Of a stretch of 35,458 nucleotides of DNA, positions 7,329 to 14,572 are shown piece by piece; within the stretch, counting starts at the first letter, position 1; each line of letters begins with the position of its first letter. Source of the DNA: an uncultured Eubacteriales bacterium (lineage in GTDB: Bacteria > Bacillota > Clostridia > Oscillospirales > Oscillospiraceae); assembly GCA_900321275.1 (NCBI GenBank), contig ONVI01000020.1, positions 1 through 35,458 on the forward strand, given 5' to 3'. A program made the position numbers and the translations under genes. The notes under the pieces are model-generated. The model was given only the letters and a program-made list of their open reading frames with translations. It ran no database searches and had not been told where the DNA came from.

Positions 7329-7569
7329 ACGTCAGAACAAACTCGCTTCACTCCGCTTCCGCCGAGGGCGGCGAAAGCTGCGTATCCGCTCCTTTTTTCT
7401 TCCTTCTGAAATCGGGCCCGCTTCGCTGGGTCTCAATTTCGAGATGCGGAGTCTCGGGTGAACGGGTTTTGATATAGCCTCTCCGAGAGGAGAGCGCGCA
7501 TGGAAAACAACTTCAAAGCCTGGCTTTGAGTTTATGATAGGACGCACGGAAAACCGTGCGGACAGATTT
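7329..7569 (+). other. Long tRNA spacer 2 with several small hairpins
   Basis: 241 bases without a convincing gene. It starts AACGTCAGAACAAAC like the other spacers, then has an imperfect GAAAT...ATTTC hairpin (about 7408-7440), CTCTCC/AGGAGAG (about 7480-7494), and CGCACGG-AAAA-CCGTGCG just before tRNA-His. A nine-codon reading frame at 7500-7529 has AGGAG before it, but there is no sign it is used. Confidence 0.55.
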
Positions 7570-7646
7570 GGTGGGATTAGCTCAGTTGGTAGAGCACCGG
7601 ATTGTGGTTCCGGGTGTCGTGGGTTCGAGCCCCATATCCCACCCCA
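7570..7646 (+). tRNA. tRNA-His (anticodon GTG)
   Basis: Acceptor GTGGGAT with ATCCCAC; anticodon stem CCGGA/TCCGG around TTGTGGT. The extra G at 7570 can pair with discriminator C7643, the identity mark of tRNA-His. Encoded CCA at 7644-7646. Confidence 0.95.
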
Positions 7647-7698
7647 CTGAAAACGAGCCGAGGCCGGCCTCGCCGGTCTCGGTTTCGCGTAACTCCAT

Positions 7699-7772
7699 TG
7701 GGATGTAGTGTAATGGTAACACACCGGACTTTGACTCCGATATAGTGGGTTCGAGTCCCGCCATCCCAGCCA
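7699..7772 (+). tRNA. tRNA-Gln (anticodon TTG)
   Basis: Acceptor TGGGATG with CATCCCA, starting with the U1-A72 pair usual for tRNA-Gln. Anticodon loop CTTTGAC reads TTG; the 27-43 pair is a C-A mismatch. Discriminator G, encoded CCA at 7770-7772. Confidence 0.93.
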
Positions 7773-7822
7773 CGTCAGAAGAAACTTACTGCGTTCCGCT
7801 TCCGTAGGTTCCTTCTTCCTTT

Positions 7823-7857
7823 CCAAATCGAAACCGCTTCATCGGGTTTCGATTTGG
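7823..7857 (+). repeat. Hairpin in tRNA spacer 4
   Basis: Perfect 13-bp stem (7823-7835 with 7845-7857) with a 9-base loop, related in sequence to the spacer 1 hairpin (CCAAAT.GAA ... TTC.ATTTGG). Confidence 0.65.
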
Positions 7858-7883
7858 GGAAGACGCGGCAAATCAATTGATCT

Positions 7884-7959
7884 GCCCCAGTAGCTCAGGA
7901 GGTAGAGCACCTGCCTTTTAAGCAGGGTGTCCGGGGTTCGAGTCCCCGCTGGAGCACCA
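7884..7959 (+). tRNA. tRNA-Lys (anticodon TTT)
   Basis: Anticodon stem CCTGC/GCAGG around CTTTTAA; T arm CGGGG-TTCGAGT-CCCCG; encoded CCA at 7957-7959. The acceptor GCCCCAG with CTGGAGC has a C3-A70 mismatch, so the stem is imperfect. Probably still functional but worth a check. Confidence 0.9.
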
Positions 7960-7994
7960 AAGAAAAACACCGCCATCCGGCGGTGTTTTTCTTT
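7959..7994 (+). terminator. Terminator of the tRNA cluster
   Basis: 16-bp perfect stem (7959-7974 with 7979-7994), beginning at the last A of tRNA-Lys, with GTTTTTCTTT in the 3' arm. Probably ends the tRNA transcript. The stem continues, after an interruption, into the tRNA T arm (7937-7949 with 8000-8012). Confidence 0.85.
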
Positions 7995-8170
7995 GCCCGG
8001 CGGGGACTCGAATCATGTCCGAAGCCGCCGGGGGCGGCTTCATGAACCAGTGCGCACACTGGTGAATACTTTTATTTGCGCCGATCCCACGCGAGGCACA
8101 AATGCATGCGAGTCCCTCGCTGGCGTTCAGTGATCGCCCGGCCTCTTCCGGCGGTGTTTTTCTTTGCCCG
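7976..8170. repeat. Partial copies of the tRNA-Lys end and its terminator
   Basis: A 24-base direct repeat (7976-7999 and 8147-8170) flanks ~147 bases with no gene. Inside, 8000-8012 is an exact inverted copy of the tRNA-Lys T-loop region (7937-7949), and about 8109-8123 is a decayed direct copy of the same segment. Also inside are small palindromes (AAGCCGCC/GGCGGCTT and CCAGTG/CACTGG). The arrangement looks like scars of integration or duplication at the 3' end of the tRNA gene. Confidence 0.6.
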
Positions 8171-8208
8171 AAAAACGCATCATCTCCCGCAAAGGCCGCA
8201 AAAACCAG

Positions 8209-8237
8209 TTGACCATAACGGCGGATAATGATAAGAT
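8209..8237 (+). promoter_or_regulatory. Putative promoter of the VanY pair
   Basis: TTGACC (8209-8214), 17-bp spacer, TAAGAT (8232-8237). Transcription would start near 8244, at the foot of a 10-bp stem, giving a ~230-base structured leader. Confidence 0.5.
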
Positions 8238-8241
8238 ATTA

Positions 8242-8458
8242 TTGATGTGCCAATTTAATCTTGGGAAACGCTGAATCAAGACAGCACAGCGACGAATGCA
8301 GGCACATCAATCATGATTGAATTGCCGTTTCGCTCGCCCCTGGCGGGGCAACCGCGAAGCATGGCTAAATTGCTCCCCAACAAATGCAAGAATTGATTGG
8401 GGGAGCAATAACTTAGAAAACTGAGGCTGCCGCCTTCCTCCGTGAGAGGACGGCACAA
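8242..8458 (+). ncRNA. Long structured leader RNA before the VanY genes (candidate)
   Basis: No gene is seen here. The stretch folds into successive stems: a perfect 10-bp stem closing a domain (8242-8251 with 8301-8310), a 14-base palindrome (8307-8320), a GCCCC/GGGGC hairpin near 8336-8349, a ~12-bp hairpin ATTGCTCCCC.../...GGGGGAGCAAT (about 8379-8409), and a nested hairpin TGCCG.../TCCTC...GAGGA/...CGGCA (about 8428-8455) a few bases before the ribosome site. It does not match the c-di-AMP riboswitch core, glycine riboswitch or T-box by eye. Bases 8264-8279 resemble the left end of the mobile element at 19957 (14 of 16), so part may derive from a MITE. Confidence 0.4.
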
Positions 8459-8472
8459 ATTGGGAGGACAGC

Positions 8473-9381
8473 ATGAAAAACCGAGTCGGAAGAGCGATTG
8501 TCGGCATCCTGGCCCTGATCCTGTTGGGCTTTTACACCTACAGGCAGGAGCAGATCCATTGGCACAGCGCGGACGTTGAGTCCTGGGGACCCGCCACCGG
8601 CCTGCACCCGGAGGGCTTTGAGTCGGGCGTGGTCATGAACGCGCAGCCTGAGGCGCCGGTTCAGATGGACTTCTCCACCCCCGCGCCGCCGGAACCCGCT
8701 CCGGCAGAAGTACCCGCGGAGCTCCCGGCCCCGGAAGCAGTCCCGACCGAGGCGCCGCTGCACTTTGACCTGTCCGACTGGAAATACATGCTGGTCAACG
8801 GCGACCACTCCATCGACCAGTACGAGCCGGAGAATCTGGTCTATCTCAACATGACGGCCGATGAGACCGACCTTCAGACCGCCTACAACCCCAACCGCAT
8901 CGCCGTGGACGCGCGCATTGCCGAGCCGCTTCTGCAAATGGCGCTGGACTGCAAGGCGGCGGGTCTGCCGGTCTTCCTCTCCTCCGGCTACCGCAGCTAT
9001 TCCGAGCAGGCGGCAAACTTCACCCGCATCTGCCAGAACAACGGCATCACCGACGGCAAGGACGCAAACGGCCATTACATCACCATGCCCGCCGGCTGCA
9101 GCGAGCATCAGACCGGGCTTTGCTGCGATATTACCGACCGTTACCGTGAGATCAAAAACGATGAGATCTTCGCCACCGACACCTTCGCCTGGCTGCGCGA
9201 TCACTGCGCGGACTATGGCTTCATCCTGCGCTTCCCCACCGGCAAAGAGGACATCACCGGCGTCATGAACGAGGGCTGGCACTTCCGCTATGTCGGGGAC
9301 GAGGCCGCGCGCTACATCATGGACAACGGCCTGACGCTGGAGGAATTCTGGCAGCAGTTCGGGGACGGCGCAAACGTATGA
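8473..9381 (+). CDS. VanY-type D-Ala-D-Ala carboxypeptidase, membrane-anchored
   Basis: 302 residues. One N-terminal membrane anchor (about 8-22), then a Pro/Ala/Glu-rich linker (58-96) that spans the wall, then the VanY/DacB-like zinc peptidase domain (~100-300). Zinc and catalytic residues are all visible: SGYRSYSEQ (Arg174), GCSEHQTGLCCDI (His212, Asp219) and EGWHFRYVG (Glu267, His270). The family trims the terminal D-Ala from peptidoglycan stems outside the membrane. GGAGGA five bases upstream supports the start. It overlaps the second copy by four bases. No vanRS-type regulators are nearby, so this is more likely housekeeping wall maturation than glycopeptide resistance. Confidence 0.9.
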   Translation: MKNRVGRAIVGILALILLGFYTYRQEQIHWHSADVESWGPATGLHPEGFESGVVMNAQPEAPVQMDFSTPAPPEPAPAEVPAELPAPEAVPTEAPLHFDLSDWKYMLVNGDHSIDQYEPENLVYLNMTADETDLQTAYNPNRIAVDARIAEPLLQMALDCKAAGLPVFLSSGYRSYSEQAANFTRICQNNGITDGKDANGHYITMPAGCSEHQTGLCCDITDRYREIKNDEIFATDTFAWLRDHCADYGFILRFPTGKEDITGVMNEGWHFRYVGDEAARYIMDNGLTLEEFWQQFGDGANV

Positions 9382-10148
9382 AGATGAGAAGAATCCTTAT
9401 TCTGCTGGCGGCCCTGTGCCTGCTGCTGACACTCCCCTGCGCGCAGGCCCTGGCTGAGAAGCCGGGGGCAATCGAACTTCCCCCCCTGCCGGACGTTGAT
9501 ATCACAAGCTGGGAATTTCTCTACGCAGGCCCCCATCTTGGCGTAGGCCGCTATCACCCCCATGTCGCAAACGTGGAGAACCAGTACATGGACGAGCGCT
9601 GCGCCGAGGCGACCATCGACTTTCTGAACGCCGCGCGGGAGCAGGGCTTTGAGGTCTATATGTGCACGGCCTACCGCAACTGGGAGTACACCACCTTCTG
9701 GTATGAGGAGGAGATGCGCAAGTACGGCAAGTTCGACGATGAATACTGCCATTTTCTGCCCGGCGCCTCCTATGAGGCCGCAAAGCACGGCTTCGCCGCC
9801 GGCTGCAGCGAACATTCCACCGGCCTCGCCTTCGACATCACGGACGAGTCGATCTATTGGGCTGACATGAATTACAGCAATGTCCATGACGAGACCGTGG
9901 CCGATACCCCGGTCTGCAAATGGATGGACAAGCACTGCGCCGAATATGGCTTCATCGTGCGCTATCCCGAAAACAAGAAGGAAGTCTACGGCATGGCCTG
10001 CTACCCCGGGCACTACCGCTATGTCGGCAAGGAGGCCGCACAGTACATCATGGACAACGACCTCTGCCTGGAGGAGTTTCTTGCCCTCTTCGGAAAGACG
10101 ATCCGCGGCGTCAACTATGTCAACGAATACGTTGTGAAAGCGCAATAA
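9378..10148 (+). CDS. VanY-family paralogue lacking the catalytic glutamate
   Basis: 256 residues. Residues 1-26 are a signal peptide ending AQALA; the protein is probably secreted. The VanY fold is recognisable: TAYRNWEYTTFW, GCSEHSTGLAFDI (zinc ligands His146 and Asp153) and PGHYRYVG (His212). The usual ExxH that gives the catalytic base reads YPGH, with Tyr209 where Glu is expected, and the Gln after the SGYRS motif is missing too. Zinc binding looks kept but hydrolysis doubtful; it may bind wall stems or regulate the upstream enzyme. ATG at 9378 overlaps the first VanY stop (ATGA); ATG at 9384 is an alternative. Both copies share the C-terminal AAxYIMDN signature, so they arose by duplication. 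Confidence 0.82.
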   Translation: MKMRRILILLAALCLLLTLPCAQALAEKPGAIELPPLPDVDITSWEFLYAGPHLGVGRYHPHVANVENQYMDERCAEATIDFLNAAREQGFEVYMCTAYRNWEYTTFWYEEEMRKYGKFDDEYCHFLPGASYEAAKHGFAAGCSEHSTGLAFDITDESIYWADMNYSNVHDETVADTPVCKWMDKHCAEYGFIVRYPENKKEVYGMACYPGHYRYVGKEAAQYIMDNDLCLEEFLALFGKTIRGVNYVNEYVVKAQ

Positions 10149-10196
10149 TGCCTATATGTTGGTGAAACGCCGCAAGGCGTTCCGCCGAGCCGCAAC

Positions 10197-10234
10197 GCGC
10201 GGTGAATTTGTATGCTTCTGCGAATTCACCGCGC
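10197..10234 (+). terminator. Stem-loop after the VanY pair
   Basis: 12-bp perfect stem (10197-10208 with 10223-10234), 14-base loop, then TTTCTG. A smaller AACGCC-GCAA-GGCGTT hairpin is just upstream (10166-10181). The T run is short, so termination may be partial. Confidence 0.55.
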
Positions 10235-10284
10235 TTTCTGTTCCCGCGCATATCAGGAAAACAAAGATCGGAGGAACCCGTCTT

Positions 10285-12027
10285 ATGCTCTCTGCGCTTC
10301 TGGAACCGGCACGAAACGACAGCCCGCTCTGGCTGCCGGATCTGCGCGACGCCTTTCTCAAGGACCCGGCGGCAAGGCCGCTCCTGTTCCGGCTGACCCT
10401 GCATGACGGAACGCAGCGGGACTTCCCCTGCGCCGTTCCCCGCTGGGAGACGGAGGAGGAACACCGCTTTGCGGAAGATTATCTCCATGCCTGCGTCTAT
10501 AACATTCTCGCCGCGAACAGCGGGCGGGAGCTTCGGCTTTTCTTTGATCGGAAAGACGCCGGGCTTTGCGCCCTGTGTGACGGGCTCGACGAAGCCTTTC
10601 AGCTCCGGGAAACCGTCCGGCACGGCTACGGCAAAGTTATCAGCATCGCCGGGCGCATCGCGAAAAGCTATGGCGGCGCTCCCTTCCGCTTCGCTTTTTC
10701 CGATCTCAGCGAATACGTCCCGCTGCCGGAGACAGCGGCAGAACGCCCCGCGCCGCTGGACGAGAAGCTGCGCGGCCTTTGCAGGGGCGCAGCGGGGCTC
10801 CGTCTCTGCGGGATAGACGTCGGCGGCACGGATATCAAGCTCGCGGCTTCCTGCGGGGAACGGCTTGTCTGTACCAAGGAATTTGACTGGAACCCCGCCG
10901 CGTATGCAACGGCGGAGGAAATCACGGGGCCGATCCTGCTGCTCACGCGCCTCATGTGCGCATGCCTTGCGGCGGAAGACGCAGCCCTGCCCGAACCGAT
11001 CCGCGCTTCTCTTGCGCAAGCGCTGCAAAAGGACGCGCCGCCCGATCTCATCCGCAGCGCCGTCGGGACGGCGGAGTCTTTTCTCGGCGAGAGATGCCGG
11101 GTGCTCGACGGCGTGGGGCTGAGCTTTCCCGACATTGTGATCGGCGACCGCATTCTCGGCGGCGAGACCCCGAAGACCGGCGGCATGCGCCGCAACATGT
11201 CCATAGATTACGAGACGGCTTTCGCCAGAATCTCGGAATTGAAAAGCGAGCTGCTTGCCCTGTGCCGTGAGGGCGGCCGCGTGCGCATTACCAACGACGG
11301 CAGCATGGCGGCCTTCACCGCCGCGGTGGAGCTTGCCCACAGTGCGGACGCAGCGCGGCTTGCGGGCGGCGTCCTCGCCCACAGCCTGGGCACCGATCTC
11401 GGCACCGGCTGGATCAAGGCGGACGGAAGCATCCCCGCGCTGCCGCTGGAGCTGTACGATCTGATCCTCGACCTCGGCAGCTTCCGCTCCCGCGCCTATC
11501 CGCCGGAGGATCTGCGGAGCACCCGCAACGAAAATTCCGGCCTCGTCGGGGCGCGGCGCTATATGGGGCAGGCCGCGGCCTACCGTCTGGCCCAGAAGCT
11601 CGACCCCTCGCTGCTGGAGGGCTTTACCGTATGGGACGGGGACAGGCTCTGTATCGCGACGAGCCCGCAGGATCTGCGCAAGCCCTGCCTGGAGCATCTG
11701 ATGCAGCGCGCCGAGGAGGGCGCCCCGCCCGCCTGTCAGATTTTCCTCGGCATCGGGGCAAACCTCGCCGTGACCGCGCGGGAGATGGAATATCTGCTCC
11801 ATCCCGGCGTGAAGCTCTGTTTCCTTTTCGGCCGCTTTGTGAAGCGTCCCGGCGTCTTCCGCCTGCTGGACGAGGGTTTTCGCGGCTGCGTCGGCGACCG
11901 GCTGCTCATTCCCTCGGATGAAAATCTGGCGATGACGCCGCTCATGCAGGCGCTGGCGGAGCGCCCGGACGTCACGGTCGCCCAGTTCGGTCAGGCCGTC
12001 GGCGCGATCTACTTTGCGCTGACGTGA
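10285..12027 (+). CDS. ROK-like sugar kinase with long N-terminal domain
   Basis: 580 residues. From about residue 175 it carries the ASKHA/ROK phosphate-binding loop GIDVGGTDIKLA, followed by a catalytic-type segment VGLSFPDIVIG and the second nucleotide loop HSLGTDLGTGWI, then ITNDGSMAAF. ROK proteins are usually ~300 residues; here ~170 extra residues precede the kinase and the C-terminal half is longer. The zinc-binding CxCGxxGC of many ROK kinases is not seen. It stands just before a D-lyxose-type isomerase, so phosphorylation of the isomerised sugar is a fair guess. GGAGG at 10270-10274 supports ATG 10285. The N-terminal domain is not recognised. Kinase superfamily is fairly sure, substrate unknown. 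Confidence 0.72.
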   Translation: MLSALLEPARNDSPLWLPDLRDAFLKDPAARPLLFRLTLHDGTQRDFPCAVPRWETEEEHRFAEDYLHACVYNILAANSGRELRLFFDRKDAGLCALCDGLDEAFQLRETVRHGYGKVISIAGRIAKSYGGAPFRFAFSDLSEYVPLPETAAERPAPLDEKLRGLCRGAAGLRLCGIDVGGTDIKLAASCGERLVCTKEFDWNPAAYATAEEITGPILLLTRLMCACLAAEDAALPEPIRASLAQALQKDAPPDLIRSAVGTAESFLGERCRVLDGVGLSFPDIVIGDRILGGETPKTGGMRRNMSIDYETAFARISELKSELLALCREGGRVRITNDGSMAAFTAAVELAHSADAARLAGGVLAHSLGTDLGTGWIKADGSIPALPLELYDLILDLGSFRSRAYPPEDLRSTRNENSGLVGARRYMGQAAAYRLAQKLDPSLLEGFTVWDGDRLCIATSPQDLRKPCLEHLMQRAEEGAPPACQIFLGIGANLAVTAREMEYLLHPGVKLCFLFGRFVKRPGVFRLLDEGFRGCVGDRLLIPSDENLAMTPLMQALAERPDVTVAQFGQAVGAIYFALT

Positions 12028-12029
12028 GC

Positions 12030-12062
12030 GCTTTCCTCCCCTGAAAAAGGGGGGGGAAGGAA
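12030..12062 (+). other. GC-rich hairpin between kinase and isomerase genes
   Basis: An imperfect C-rich/G-rich hairpin (CTTTCCTCCCCT, loop GAAAA, AGGGGGGGGAAGG) fills most of the gap. It resembles dispersed repeats elsewhere in the window and may also reduce read-through. Confidence 0.5.
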
Positions 12063-12082
12063 AACACGGAAGGATAATTGAC

Positions 12083-12769
12083 ATGAAACGCAGTGAAATC
12101 AACGCAGTGCTCCGGGAGATGGAGCGCATGATTCAGGAATACCGCTTTTCCCTGCCCGACTTCTGCTATTTCACGCCGGAGGAATGGCAGACGAAGGGAC
12201 ACGATTATGACGAGGTGCGCGACAACCTCCTTGGCTGGGACATCACGGACTACGGCCTCGGGCGTTTTGACGAGGTGGGCTTCTCCCTCATCACGCTCCG
12301 AAACGGCAATCTCAAGATGCGTGACAAATACCCCAAGCTCTACGCCGAGAAGCTCCTGTATCTCAAGGAGGGGCAGTATTCTCCCATGCACTTCCACTGG
12401 GCAAAGATGGAAGACATCATCAACCGCGGCGGCGGCACGGTACTCATCCGGGTCTACAACTCCCTGCCGGACGAGGAGCTGGATAAAGCCTGCCCCGTCA
12501 CCGTCCACATCGACGGGCACGCCATGACCGTCCCCGCCGGGACGCAGGTGGAGCTGCGCCCGGGACAGAGCATTACGATCTATCCTTACCTCTACCACGA
12601 TTTCGAGGTTGTTCCCGGCACAGGCCCCGTCCTGCTCGGCGAGGTGAGCCAGGTCAACGACGACGCCGACGACAACCGCTTCAACCCTCCGGTGGGCCGC
12701 TTCCCCGCCATCGAGGAAGACGAGCCGCCGTACCGTCTGCTGTGCACCGAGTACCCAAAGGCGAAGTAA
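12083..12769 (+). CDS. D-lyxose ketol-isomerase family protein
   Basis: 228 residues, the usual length of the cupin-fold D-lyxose isomerases (sugar isomerases interconverting D-lyxose/D-xylulose and often D-mannose/D-fructose). Metal-binding motif PMHFHWAKMEDIINRGGG (two His and the Glu) near residues 93-111, a later His in LYHDFEV and the conserved EVSQVNDDADDNRF near the end are all present. The AAGGA site before ATG 12083 is good. The ROK-like kinase just upstream suggests a two-step sugar entry route. No sugar transporter or regulator is adjacent, so the natural sugar is uncertain. Confidence 0.9.
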   Translation: MKRSEINAVLREMERMIQEYRFSLPDFCYFTPEEWQTKGHDYDEVRDNLLGWDITDYGLGRFDEVGFSLITLRNGNLKMRDKYPKLYAEKLLYLKEGQYSPMHFHWAKMEDIINRGGGTVLIRVYNSLPDEELDKACPVTVHIDGHAMTVPAGTQVELRPGQSITIYPYLYHDFEVVPGTGPVLLGEVSQVNDDADDNRFNPPVGRFPAIEEDEPPYRLLCTEYPKAK

Positions 12770-12788
12770 ATCCCACAGGAGGAAAACC

Positions 12789-13280
12789 ATGGAGAAAAAA
12801 CCGCTGATCGATGCCGGGCGCATCGTCAACACCCACGGCGTCCGGGGCGAGGTTAAGATTGAGGTCTGGCTGGATTCGCCCCGGTTTCTGAAGAGCTTCA
12901 AGCGCCTCACGCTGGATTCGGGCGAGGAGCTGAACGTTCTGGACGCGAAAGTCCACAAGGGCTTTGTCATTGCAAAGCTTGAGGGCGTGGACGACGTGAA
13001 CGCCGCCATGCGCCTGAAGGGGAAAACGCTCTCAGTCCGCCGCGAGGATGCGGCCCTGCCGAAGGGCGCCTTCTTCCTGCAGGACATTATCAATGCGCGC
13101 GTGATGGATGAGGACGGGAACGAGATCGGCACGCTCGTCGATATTCTGGAGACCCCCGCCTCCAACGTCTATGTGGTGAAGGGCGAGACGGAGCACCTGA
13201 TCCCCGCCGTGCCGGCGTTTATCAAAAAGACCGACCCCGACGCGGGCATGATTACCGTACATCTCATTGAGGGCATGTAA
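12789..13280 (+). CDS. rimM: Ribosome maturation factor RimM
   Basis: 163 residues. N-terminal barrel starts AGRIVNTHGVRGEVKIEVW, the family hallmark, and the C-terminal PRC-barrel has FFLQDIINARVMDEDG and LIPAVPAFIKK. RimM helps assemble the head of the 30S subunit. AGGAGG before ATG 12789 is strong. The stop overlaps the trmD start (TAATG), the classical rimM-trmD coupling; rpsP, often found just upstream in other bacteria, is not here. Confidence 0.96.
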   Translation: MEKKPLIDAGRIVNTHGVRGEVKIEVWLDSPRFLKSFKRLTLDSGEELNVLDAKVHKGFVIAKLEGVDDVNAAMRLKGKTLSVRREDAALPKGAFFLQDIINARVMDEDGNEIGTLVDILETPASNVYVVKGETEHLIPAVPAFIKKTDPDAGMITVHLIEGM

Positions 13281-14572
13281 TGAAAATTGACATCTTAACC
13301 CTTTTCCCGGATACGGTCAGCGCCGTCCTGCATGAGAGCATCATCGGACGCGCTGCCAAAAAGGGCATCGTGGACATCAACTGCGTGCAGATCCGGGACT
13401 TCACCGAGAACAGGCAAAAGCAGGTGGACGACTATCCCTACGGCGGCGGCTTCGGCTGCGTGATGATGGCACAGCCGCTCAAGTCCTGCCTCGAATATGT
13501 GACGCGGCATACAGAGAACCCGCGCCGCCGCGTGATCTACCTCTCCCCCCAGGGGCAGCCTTACACCCAGGAGACGGCCAGGCGCCTGAGCCGGGACTAC
13601 GACCATCTGGTGCTGGTCTGCGGCCACTACGAGGGCGTGGATGAGCGCTTTATTGAGGAATGCGTGGACGAGGAAATCAGCCTCGGCGACTTCGTGCTCA
13701 CCGGCGGCGAGATCGCGGCCATGGCGGTGGCGGACTCCGTGTGCCGCCTCATCCCCGGCGTGCTGGCGGACGAGCAGTGCTACATCGGCGAGAGCCACTG
13801 GGACGGTCTGCTGGAATACCCGCAGTACACCCGCCCCGAGAGCTGGGAAGGCCGCGCCGTGCCCGAAATCCTCTTAAACGGCAACCACGCGAACATCGAG
13901 CGCTGGCGGCGGAAAAAGCAGCTCGAGCGCACGCGGGACAAGCGCCCCGACCTCTTTGCCGTCTTTGAGCCCGCGACGGACGAAGACCGGCAGCTTCTGC
14001 GGGAGCTGGAAAAGGAGAAGAACCGGAAAAAGCTCACCGAGCCGGTGACGTACCGTCCCGCGGTTTCGGAGGACATTCCCCGCATTCTGGAGATCGTGCA
14101 GGACGCCCGCGAAAGTCTCGCGCGCCATCACGTCGACCAGTGGCAGGGAAACTACCCGGACGCCGCGCGCTTTGCGGAAGATATCCGCCTGGGCGAGTGT
14201 TTTGCGGTCGAGCATGCGGGGGAAGTGATCGCCTTCTTTGTTCTCAGCACCGCCCCGCAGGAAAACTATGACGCCATCACGGACGGCAAGTGGTCTGCCG
14301 ATCTGCCCTACTGCGTGCTGCACCGGGCGGCGGTGGCAAAGGAATACCGCGGCAGCGGCGCATCCCAGGCGCTCATCCGCTGCGTGGAGGAACAGGCGAG
14401 GGCCTACGGCCTCAAATGTATAAGAGTGGACACCCACAGAAAAAATAAAGCGATGCAGACCCTGCTGCGCGACAGCGGTTTCCGCTACCGCGGGAACGTT
14501 CTGGTGGATTCCGAATCGGGACATGATCCCCGCCGGCAGGCGTATGAGAAGATATTGAAGAACAAGAAATGA
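13280..14572 (+). CDS. trmD: tRNA (guanine37-N1)-methyltransferase TrmD fused to a GNAT domain
   Basis: 430 residues, against ~240 for TrmD alone. Residues 1-235 are a complete TrmD: MKIDILTLFPD, YPYGGGFGCVMM, LVCGHYEGVDERF, the trefoil-knot SAM site around SLGDFVLTGGE (134-144) and the catalytic-region ESHWDG. It methylates G37 of tRNAs reading CNN/GGN codons and prevents frameshifting. After a charged linker (236-255), residues 257-430 form a GNAT acyltransferase: VTYRPAVSEDIPRIL, VAKEYRGSGASQALI (acetyl-CoA loop) and DSGFRYRG. One continuous frame covers both. The start overlaps rimM by one base and the stop overlaps rsmA by four, so the fusion sits inside a coupled operon. The GNAT substrate is unknown. 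Confidence 0.93.
   Translation: MKIDILTLFPDTVSAVLHESIIGRAAKKGIVDINCVQIRDFTENRQKQVDDYPYGGGFGCVMMAQPLKSCLEYVTRHTENPRRRVIYLSPQGQPYTQETARRLSRDYDHLVLVCGHYEGVDERFIEECVDEEISLGDFVLTGGEIAAMAVADSVCRLIPGVLADEQCYIGESHWDGLLEYPQYTRPESWEGRAVPEILLNGNHANIERWRRKKQLERTRDKRPDLFAVFEPATDEDRQLLRELEKEKNRKKLTEPVTYRPAVSEDIPRILEIVQDARESLARHHVDQWQGNYPDAARFAEDIRLGECFAVEHAGEVIAFFVLSTAPQENYDAITDGKWSADLPYCVLHRAAVAKEYRGSGASQALIRCVEEQARAYGLKCIRVDTHRKNKAMQTLLRDSGFRYRGNVLVDSESGHDPRRQAYEKILKNKK

Noticed and set aside
7500-7529. Nine-codon reading frame with AGGAG before it in tRNA spacer 2
   Set aside because: Too short to judge, inside a tRNA transcript, and the ribosome-like site lies in a hairpin; no regulatory logic such as a codon run.
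7332-8133. Open frames running through the tRNA genes on both strands
   Set aside because: They translate tRNA sequence; these are false proteins common around tRNA clusters.
8242-8458. c-di-AMP (ydaO) riboswitch before the VanY pair
   Set aside because: Expected by context, but the conserved core segments of that riboswitch were not found by eye; left as an unclassified structured leader.
8473-10148. Vancomycin resistance locus
   Set aside because: VanY-type domains alone are common in wall maturation; no vanRS, vanH, ligase or vanX genes nearby.
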